Shown here: piece by piece, positions 8,945 to 16,226 of the stretch
How the letters are laid out: each line of letters starts with the position of its first letter
How positions within the stretch are numbered: the stretch's first letter is position 1
DNA from: Ectocarpus siliculosus
Taxonomy: Eukaryota; Sar; Phaeophyceae; Ectocarpales; Ectocarpaceae
Assembly: GCA_000310025.1 (NCBI GenBank)
Contig: FN648534.1
Coordinates: 167,045 to 183,270, forward strand
Length of the DNA stretch: 16,226 bases
Direction of reading: 5' to 3'
Notes under the pieces: generated by a model
What the model was told of the DNA's origin: nothing
Databases searched by the model: none
What the model saw: only the letters and a program-made list of their open reading frames with translations
Position numbers and translations under genes: made by a program

Positions 8945-10294
8945 TCAAAGAAACCCCACGATGGTGCGAAACACATCCTCTGCCGTTAGTCGCACGAGCT
9001 TGTCCACCACCCTCGTCCAGCGTTCCGTTTCGTCCAACCTATTATCGCTTCCACTAACGCAGGCAAGTCTCTGGGACTCTCCTTCCACGCCAGAGTTGTC
9101 GACAAGGTCCGCGGTGGCAGTTCCGTTGCTGTCCTCGATCTCGTTCGCCGCCCCTGGGGCCCCGCCGACACCAATGCTTTCCGATCCTTCCGTCTGTCCA
9201 GCCTCGAGATCTGCGTGGTCTCGGCCGCCACGGCGTCTCGCTTCGATGTCACCATTCGGCGCTGTGCAGACCCTCTGTTGGCGCGCTCGAAGCATCACCG
9301 GCAAGCAGCGTCGTCGCCACGCCCGGTCCTCCTTGGCCCGCGACAAGAGGGAGCGCGCCCGTTCGATTTCGTCGTCTTGCTCCAGGTGACACTGATGATG
9401 CTCGTTCTCGGTGGCGTGATGATGCTGGTCAAGCTCAAGGAGTTCGGAGGCTGTTCGCCCGTCGCCGCCAACGACCTTCTCGTCGCCCCCCCATCGTAAG
9501 AGAAGGTCGACGACCGAACCCAACCCTCTCGGCCGATGCTGACACGCCAGGAGCAGCGGGGTTTGGGCGGTGCCGCTGTGGACTTGGTTGACGCTCGCCC
9601 CGCGCTCGAGGAGGGCGAGAATGGTTTCAAAGGGGCTGGAGGAGGGGGGGGAGGCCCTGGAAGCCGCCGCGTAGTGGAGAGGCGAACCCCCATCTTTGCG
9701 CTGCACGTTTATCTCGGCACCAGCATCGATGAGGGCATGGACGGCCCCTGATCCCGAAGACCAGTTAGCGGCGGCGTGGAGAGCGGTTGCACCCACCACG
9801 TCGTCACGCGAGTTAACGTCCACCCCGTGCTTTAGTAAAATGTTGATGATATCTATGCTCCCTTTGCATGCGGCAAGAACGAGTGGTCTGAAGCTCGAAC
9901 TGTCGTCTGCGGTGGCGCTTAGCGCGCCGGCGGCCAGGAGAGTCTCCGTGGCAGCGACTCTGTCTTCGGCGATCGCGTGATGGAGCGGTCGGGCGCCGCG
10001 GTTATCGAGAGCGTCCCTGTGTGCCCCGAAGGCCAACAGCGTGGTGAGAATGCCTTCCTGCCCTCTAGAAGACGCGACGTGGAGGGGAGCGTATCCTTCT
10101 TCCCCGCCGAATCGCGCGTTCGGGCAAGCCCCGGCGGCCAAGAGGTCGGCAACGATCTGTTCCTGCCCGTCTGAAACGGCCTCGAAGAGCGGTTCGCATT
10201 GGCCATCCTCGCGTACGTCTTTGAAGTTCGGGCCTTCTCCAGGGAAAACGGACTCTCGGGTGGCGTGTTCGCGTTTTCCCGCTAGCGGTGACAT
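8945..10294 (-). CDS. Ankyrin-repeat protein, single exon
   Basis: The frame encodes 449 residues ending in TGA at 8947-8945. I chose the ATG at 10294 (AACATG, A at -3) as the first true ATG. The frame stays open upstream to a TAA near 10402 with only non-ATG triplets, so an extra upstream exon is possible. About seven ankyrin repeats cover residues 33-280. They show typical PLH.A and LL..GA.....D signatures, for example APLHVASSRGQEGILTTLLA (69-88), RPLHHAIAEDRVAATETLLA (102-121) and ALHAAANW (171-178). A charged, His-rich linker follows, then WRRRCLPVMLRARQQ, a Gly/acidic spacer, and the terminal VVDKLVRLTAEDVFRTIVGF. This WRRR and VFR.IVGFL tail is one I associate with a brown-algal ankyrin family; that is memory, not a search. 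Ankyrin repeats bind other proteins; the partner here is unknown. There is no signal peptide or membrane segment. It converges with the DUF1838-like gene and diverges from the ABC1K gene. Confidence 0.86.
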   Translation of the reverse strand: MSPLAGKREHATRESVFPGEGPNFKDVREDGQCEPLFEAVSDGQEQIVADLLAAGACPNARFGGEEGYAPLHVASSRGQEGILTTLLAFGAHRDALDNRGARPLHHAIAEDRVAATETLLAAGALSATADDSSSFRPLVLAACKGSIDIINILLKHGVDVNSRDDVVGATALHAAANWSSGSGAVHALIDAGAEINVQRKDGGSPLHYAAASRASPPSSSPFETILALLERGASVNQVHSGTAQTPLLLACQHRPRGLGSVVDLLLRWGGDEKVVGGDGRTASELLELDQHHHATENEHHQCHLEQDDEIERARSLLSRAKEDRAWRRRCLPVMLRARQQRVCTAPNGDIEARRRGGRDHADLEAGQTEGSESIGVGGAPGAANEIEDSNGTATADLVDNSGVEGESQRLACVSGSDNRLDETERWTRVVDKLVRLTAEDVFRTIVGFL

Positions 10295-12125
10295 GTTCAA
10301 GCGGATCCCTGAGCCAGACCTCCCGTTGCTCAGGCGCCGGGCGGTGCACAAAGATCTTGCGCTCCCGAACCTCAGAAGACTGCTGTGCTGCAACTTTTAG
10401 GCGACGTTTATCACAACCCGGAGCTCTAGAGAACGCCTGTGCAAGAAAGAAAGCACGGCGTGACGAAAAGGTGGCTGTGCTGCACACTCCTGGTTACTGA
10501 ACAGAGTCGTGGGATGTCAACTGGTCATGGGAGCGGAAGATATACATAGAGATCTACAGTACGCGGAGGGTTATGTTCCCGTCCGCTGGCCCCCTGGTTC
10601 TGCTCTCGTTTGATTGGCTGATGAACCTCTGACGTGTGTTATTGACAGTCTTGCCAACCTGACACGTTGTCCCTGAAGCCTCTTGCTTCCTTGCCGCCTG
10701 GCTGCTGCCTTTTGCCAGCCAAGCGATACTGCTACACGTGACAGCTACACTACCTCTGCACTCAGCAGCTTGATTCCTCTCGATGCTCACCGTTCTCTGA
10801 CTTGTGGCACTGGAGGAGGTGTAGTCTACCCCAGCACAGGTAAATTACCATACTGTATTGTACCATAGGGTATGTGCGTGGGACGACCTGTGTGCTCTCA
10901 GTGCTACATGTACTGCCGTGTCTTCTTCGAAGCAGCTGCGGTACTGGCTGTATCACTTGTCCAGGCTACACCTTTCTGGCATAGTATATGCTTCCTGGCG
11001 AGCAGAATTGCACCCGTTTCCATTTTGTCTCAGCCCCTGCCGAACAAACAGGCTTCACATCCGCTTTCGCACTCTTGATCGTGACAGGCAGGCTGTACAG
11101 AGTTGTTGCATACAGAGTGTTCCAGATACCGTCTGGAGTACCTGGAGTGCGTCCTCAGCCTTAACGCATGCTGGCCTGTGACATAGAATATCCTGACACC
11201 CTACCACGATTGGGAGAGATACAGACAAAGAGCCGGCTACACCAAGCGTGTTAGAATGCGGATGGTCTCTAACTTTTGCCCCCTAGTTGGAACATGAGAC
11301 GTGGTGTCATTGAACTTCTGCAAGGGGGGTGGGTTGGGATCGTACGGGACTGCGCTGGTGCCGGGAAAATCTCCCCTTCGACGGCGAGTTACCGCCGCGA
11401 ACTCTCTGCGAAAATTCAACGAGCTGAAGATACGCCCAATTCAATTGAGCTTAAGCAACGACACCAGTAGTAACGGTCGCACGGAGGTGCGGAATGAGGC
11501 GCGCTTGTGGTTCACTGAGAGCTGTGCAGAAACAAATCAGCGGGGAAAGTCAAATCTCACAAGCAATGGTCCAAGCTAGCATGCGAAGTCGGTGTGGCAA
11601 GAACATGCAGAGGCGAACGGGAACACTCTGGTTGGTCTTGTGCTGTTCTGTTGCGATGTCCTCGACAGGACGAAAAAAGGTGTTGCTGTCTGTAGGACAG
11701 AGTGCACCAGTTTTCACTGCAACCAAGACATGCGTACTCGCTCGCGTGGTGCCCCCTCACGCGGTGCGTGCGTGCGCTATACCGCTGACCACGTCAAAAG
11801 GATTCGGTCTCAACTCAGCTGGAAAACAAGAAAGCGATTCCAAAGGCCATGATCTAGGACCCCGGCAGGGGGGGGTCGTGGGAAAGGCATGTGCGTGTGT
11901 GTCCATCCCGTCTTTTTACCATTCTGGAGCCGACCCACACGCCTTTCGGTGTCGGTGTATGGAACGTACCTGACATCGCAGCCGGGGCCACACAGGAGGA
12001 AAAATCACGCAGTATTTTTTTTGTTTTTTTGCCCCAACTTTTCCTCCTTCGGTGTCATGTGGCAGGGAACCAAAAAGAGCCGACGGTCACAGCCCGAAAG
12101 AGCCCCGCCCCGGTTCATCTCCACC
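10295..12125. other. Intergenic region between divergent genes
   Basis: This 1.8-kb stretch lies between the starts of the ankyrin gene (minus) and the ABC1K gene (plus), so both promoters should be within it. Open frames here, such as 11494-11973, show no recognisable domain and lack plausible splice partners. Small features seen are a TCCAGA-taccg-TCTGGA hairpin at about 11121-11137 and a T-rich tract at 12013-12030, about 100 bases before the ABC1K start. I see no RNA gene or mobile element. Confidence 0.6.
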
Positions 12126-15100
12126 ATGCGGGCCACGCCGGTCCTGTCGGCCGTAGCGCTAGCCTCCTCCTGCCGGGGGGGCGTCGTCACTACGGCCTCC
12201 ACGAGCGCCGCAGCCCTCGCAGCGGGGGCGTTGCACCACAGGCCAGTCCCGTCTTCCTCCGCCGGCGCCGCTTCTCGAGCACACCACCGGTCATCGCGAA
12301 GAAGAGGAGGAACAGGAGAGAAGCGGGAGCCTGGAAGTCGCGGCAGCGGGAGCGGGAGCGGCGCAGGGCGGAGCACCCTCCTCTTTCAGTGCTTGTCGTC
12401 CTCCTCCGCGATGAGAGGTCTGACCCAAGCGCGGCCGAGGAGAGGCGTCCGCTCGATCTATTCCACCAGCGCCGGCGTAAGCTCGGCGGGGAGTAGTGCC
12501 GTGCGCCGGCGAGGCAGCGCCGGCCGTCGAGTCCGCCCAGCGGCGACGAAGATGGCGAACTCTTCTCCCCCGGTAACGGACAAGGACATCATGAGGGAGT
12601 TCGTATCGGTGGCGGCCTCGGAAGCGAGTTCAGCTGTCAAGAACAAGCCTCCCTCGGCGGTCTTGGCGGGGAACAAGCAGCACAACGGGGATGCCGGGAG
12701 GGGGGTGACGGCGGAGGCGGCGGAAGAAGAAGGGGGGGGGGGTGACAAAGCTCGCCCGACCGGATACATGTAAACTTTTCATGAGGAGGAAGGTGTTCGT
12801 ACGTACGGCTGGAACTGGGTGTTGGATGTTGGGTGACTGTACGGTTCTCCCCCCGATGTTGTCTTCGGTGCTATATACCACTGCTCCTACGCCCCTTAAG
12901 TGTGTGAGGTTGCATCGCCTGAAAATATCATCAAATATATATATATATTGCCACACACACCGTCGAAGACCAATCGACAAGTGTAGCACTTCCGGCACAG
13001 CAAGGGGTAGCGTAGAGGAATGGATTGGTTCGTCGAGGGGGGAGGGTGTATCCCTTCTCTCCTCCTCCCGCGAGGTATTGCGAACAGGCGCAAAACATGC
13101 TGCGGCGACGACTTACGCTTATACATGCACACACCCACAACTTCTATTTTTTCTTCCATCTCCCTTCCCGGTTCTCTCCTCCCCCCCCCTCTCCCTCCCA
13201 CACACACAATCACGATCAACCCTCTGTCTATGTTTCTGTCTTTGTGTATCTCTCTTCTCTCTCTATTTATTCCCCCATCCCTCTCTTCCTTTTCTGCGCT
13301 TGGCGCCCCAAAACGACTTATTCGGAACGCTGTGTGTGCCACATCGAACACTTCCGAATAAAAGGTACGGCGACGTGCTCACGGACGCGGATGGTCTGCC
13401 GCTGGTGTACGACAGTGACTCCATCGGCCGGTACTGGGACAAGCGGCCAGGGGAGGTGGGTGGGGCCGCATTGTAGAACAGCCTGCCTCCGGCGGGAATT
13501 ATTTCCCAGCAGCAGTATTGCAGAATGACACATGCTTGCACGCGAAGCCACGAATCACCCTGTTTGACAGAGTATTGTTGTGCTACTACTGCTGTGATGT
13601 TGGATGGGTTTGCCTCCAATGCTATTGGAGTCCCTTCGACCGGTAAAACATTGGTCATGAATTTTCCAAGCGGGAGGGGGGTTCACGTTGTGCGGGCGTT
13701 TCTAGTCCAGCACATGGGCATTGGCACACACGACCGGCGTTCCCCTGCCCAGGGGGTGTGGCCGAAGCGGAGGAGTTACATCGCTTTTTGGGTGAACAGA
13801 GGGACCGCTGCCACGAAAGATATCACCCCCCCCCCCCAGCAAGGGGGGACGCTAGGGCTCGAGACTCGCTCAAGGGTTTGTTGGGAAGATTTCGCCCCCC
13901 GACAGAGGGGGGGTAGTAGTGTTAATAGGGGTTTCCCTTCCTCAAGCCCCCGGGGGGTGGTGTTGCCGTTGCCCCCCCCCCCCCCCGGTGCAGCTCAACA
14001 GCCGATGGAGCAAGTTCTTGTCGGTGACCGTGCCCTTCGTGACGAGGGTCGTGAGGGACTACACCTCCGGTAACATCATGAAGAACGAGGCGGTGCTGGC
14101 GCGAGACCTTCGCATCGTCATCGAGAAGCTGGGTCCGACGTTCATCAAGGTGGGTGGGGGTGTTCGCCGTGGGGGAGCAGGAGCGGGAGCAGGGGCGGTA
14201 TATCAATGGGAGTAGCAAGTGGCCGTGGCGGTTTTGGTGGCATTGGTCATGGGAGAAGCCAGCGGGCTGCGGTAGCTTTGGTGGTAGAGGTCGTCATCGT
14301 GTGACCATGTGTCGTGCCTACAATCAAAGGCGGCGAAGCGAATCGATACACGAAACGAAAGCTCCCCCACGATGGTAGCGGTTGTACCACCGTATGGCAA
14401 TACCTTTCAGCCTGTTTTATCTGTTGCACTGCTGCGAGCATTCTTTGAAGCGCTCGTTCTCCTAGTGTGTGCCCAGACCGTTGTTTCGAGTGCCGAAGCA
14501 GAACGTAAACGCGCGATTTTTTCTGTTCGGCTGATGATCGATCGCATCTTGGTCTGGTCTGGTCTGGTCGTCGTCTTTTTTTTTTTTTGGTCTCTCTCCC
14601 TGTGCCTGTCTGTCTCTTTCCCTATCGACTCCACGTCTTGGTCCTGGCTCTGCTTCTGTGCAGCTGGGACAGGCGCTTTCCATCCGCCCGGACGTCATCG
14701 GGCCCGCGGCCACAGACGAGCTAGGTGAGAAGGATCGCAAGTGTGCCACCGCAACCACCACCACCGCCACCAACTACCGTATATGACACAAGATAACACA
14801 CCCCCTTGACCGTTTTTCAAAGCTCGATTTCTCAACAGCAGGAAGACTCACAGCGCCGAAAACGGCGGCGTTGGAACCGTCTCGTTGAGATCTTTTCGAA
14901 AATGTATCATTTCGTTTATGTATCCTCTTCGTCATCGAGTAATCAAGCTTTGATAATCGGGCCAGGGGGTGTGTTATCTTGTGTCATATACGGTACCTCA
15001 GTAAATAGGTCGTTCGTCAATCCCTGTAACGGAACGTGCAAAAAGGGGTGGAACAATAGGCCGGGCCGATGTCGTGTGCGTGCGCTTGCCACCGGGCTGC

Positions 15101-16226
15101 TGCTGGCCATGTTGGCACGTTTAAATGGGACGCGCGGCACACGCGTAGGTCAACCGTGAGAGGTGGCGTGGTGGTTGCACGCCGGCGTCAAGGACGGCGG
15201 CTTGAGGGGCATTCGTTGGCCTTCATTCAGAGACATATATACCATACATCCAACACCCTACCGCTTTCGAGCTTCTTTGTTTTTATTTTTCTGAGTGTCT
15301 CGTCAGCCGGTAGTCTAGAGGACGTCTCCTGCCTCAGCGAATAGTTTACTACAGCTCTTGCCCGTTAGTGTGGCCAACTTACTTGTTTTTTTCTCATTGG
15401 AAGCATGGCCGATTTCCGTGTTCGTTCGTTTCTGACTGCATTTCTTTTCTAACATTGCCGTCGTCGTCGTCGCCGTCGCTTCAGCCAAGCTGCAGGACGC
15501 GGTGCCCCCCTTCCCGACCCCGCTGGCGATGGAGGTGCTGGAACGGGAGCTGGGCAGGCCCCCCTCCGAGGTGTTCAGCGAGATCAGCGAGGAGCCCATC
15601 GCCGCGGCTTCACTGGCGCAGGTTCGTGGGTGTTGGCGCGTTCAAGTCGTTCCCCGCCGCCCTCGGCTTGGTGTGGTTGCGCTGAATCTGTTGACCTCCT
15701 CGTGTATTTTGTTTTTGTTTTCGTGTACCATGCACACATGGTACTGCTTTGCACTGCTGCAGTTTTTCGCCTTTTGGTTGGCATCCTCGAGGTGCGTGGT
15801 GGCGCTCTTCGGTCTGTCTGCGTGTTTTGAACCGTCGGTTTCGTCGCCAAGAGGGAGTGGTGATTCCGCCTCGTGGTGCGTTTTCTTCTTTTTTTTTTTG
15901 GTCCGCTTCGCCTTTGTGTTCGATGTCGGTCTCAAGGTGCGGTCTAGGAATTGAAGCGGAGCAGACACCTCATCACCCGCACCGGCCCACGTCACGTCGA
16001 TTGCTATCTGTCTTTTGTCTTGAGAACGAAATCGATGATGCAATGTGCTTGAGATTGGATCACTGCTGGCCAACGTCTTTGTAGGTGAAAACAGAACCGG
16101 TGCCGTGAGAGGGAGCGTGACAAGTCTCAGACATGAAACCGGTATGCTCGCTTTTTTTTTCTTCTCATTTACCGATGCGACTCTAGAACCAACTTTGTGA
16201 TGTGGCTGTTCCCCCCCCCCCCGACC
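12126..16226 (+). CDS. ABC1/ADCK/UbiB-family atypical kinase (ABC1K), N-terminal five exons
   Basis: Exons are 12126-12769, 13365-13455, 13994-14149, 14664-14724 and 15485-15621 (363 codons), with intron phases 2, 0, 0, 1, 0; every junction restores the frame. From 15622 to the edge is intron, so the rest of the kinase core lies outside. Residues 1-214 are a poorly conserved Ser/Ala/Gly/Arg-rich leader. The conserved part starts near LPLVYDSDSIGRYWDKRP, then EKLGPTFIK joined across an intron to LGQALSIRPDVI. This forms the family KxGQ signature (K297-Q300). DELAKLQDAVPPFP and PIAAASLAQ follow, the latter holding the AAAS Ala-rich loop (357-360) that replaces the usual glycine loop. ABC1 kinases act in isoprenoid quinone and lipid metabolism in mitochondria and plastids. 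The LSIRPD wording fits plastid/cyanobacterial types better than COQ8-type proteins, so plastid location is inferred. The start was chosen for its CACCATG context; in-frame ATGs at 12057 and 11889 are alternatives. Confidence 0.88.
12934..12949. repeat. AT dinucleotide microsatellite in ABC1K intron 1
   Basis: A short ATATATATATAT run sits in intron 1 of the ABC1K gene and is followed by a CACACACA run. This is a simple repeat with no further meaning that I can see. Confidence 0.8.
13138..13302 (+). repeat. Long pyrimidine-rich tract before ABC1K exon 2
   Basis: About 165 bases are strongly biased to C and T (runs of CTCT, TTTT and a C9), broken only by short CACACA and ATCACGATCAA stretches. 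It lies in intron 1, upstream of the acceptor AAAAG|G at 13364. The first AG after the tract is that acceptor, which supports the exon 2 boundary. Its length is far beyond a usual polypyrimidine tract. Confidence 0.75.
13826..13986. repeat. Paired C-run and G-run blocks before ABC1K exon 3
   Basis: In the last 170 bases of intron 2 there are C12-agcaa-G6 (13826-13848), C6-gacaga-G7 (13895-13913) and C5-G6 back to back (13947-13957). A lone C15 (13972-13986) follows, ending 7 bases before the acceptor CAG at 13991-13993. Each C/G pair could fold as a hairpin or form G-quadruplex/i-motif structures. Homopolymer lengths are the least reliable bases in any assembly. Confidence 0.75.
14775..14995. 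mobile_element. MITE-like element with 32-bp perfect terminal inverted repeats
   Basis: Bases 14775-14806 (TACCGTATATGACACAAGAT...) are the exact reverse complement of 14964-14995. The pairing continues imperfectly inward to about 14835 and 14935, where TCAAAGCT pairs with AGCTTTGA, giving arms of about 60 bases around a core of about 100. If the outer TA on each side is a target duplication, the terminal repeats begin with CCGTATATGACAC. The core has no open frame that could encode a transposase, so the element would be non-autonomous. It sits wholly inside ABC1K intron 4 (14725-15484). A TA target site suggests Tc1/mariner-type mobilisation, but the family is not established. Confidence 0.72.
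15622..16226 (+). other. ABC1K intron 5, incomplete
   Basis: After the donor CAG|GTTCGT no segment up to the window end encodes a plausible continuation of the kinase, which should resume with a V-Y-R/K-A-like motif and the catalytic lysine. The stretch is T-rich and ends with a C14 tract (16210-16223). In this gene a similar C-run precedes the acceptor of exon 3, so exon 6 may begin just beyond the right edge. Confidence 0.6.

Noticed and set aside
11494-11973. 159-residue plus-strand open frame upstream of ABC1K
   Set aside because: It has no domain, no codon bias like the accepted exons, and no splice continuity with the ABC1K frame. It is treated as intergenic chance.
1-16226. tRNA, rRNA, CRISPR array or prophage/defence genes
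   Set aside because: I found no cloverleaf with a convincing T-loop, no rRNA-like stretch, no regular repeat-spacer array and no phage or defence domains in any frame.

Overview
The window looks like nuclear DNA of a stramenopile, most likely a brown alga (Ectocarpus-like). This is inferred, not proven. The evidence is: protein-coding exons split by GT-AG introns of roughly 480-760 bases; donors that are nearly all GTG; low-complexity Gly/Ala/Ser/Arg-rich insertions inside conserved proteins; an ankyrin protein with a C-terminal tail that I associate with brown-algal ankyrin families; and four genes that alternate strictly in strand (-, +, -, +), as described for the Ectocarpus genome. There is no sign of bacterial operons, rRNA, tRNA or CRISPR. 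Most long open frames in the GC-rich parts are shadows.

Layout. (A) From the left edge to 3309, minus strand: four exons of a coiled-coil protein that runs off the window. (B) 4779-8392, plus strand: a four-exon gene for a DUF1838-like protein (family of unknown function) with an N-terminal hydrophobic leader and long low-complexity insertions. (C) 8945-10294, minus strand: a single-exon ankyrin-repeat protein, convergent with B. (D) 12126 to beyond 15621, plus strand: the first five exons of an ABC1/ADCK/UbiB-family atypical kinase (ABC1K), up to the Ala-rich loop. The remaining kinase core lies to the right of the window.

Splice phases chain without conflict through all three multi-exon models, and this is the main support for the exon boundaries. 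The intergenic stretches (3310-4778, 8393-8944, 10295-12125) hold no gene I can support. The four genes have no evident functional link and look like ordinary nuclear neighbours.

The most notable non-coding items are: a 221-bp MITE-like element with 32-bp perfect terminal inverted repeats inside ABC1K intron 4; a cluster of the palindrome-forming motif TACAGCAGT/ACTGCTGTA in the non-coding DNA between 4135 and 7178; and paired C-run/G-run blocks just upstream of an ABC1K splice acceptor. I see no defence system, biosynthetic cluster or other clearly new system.
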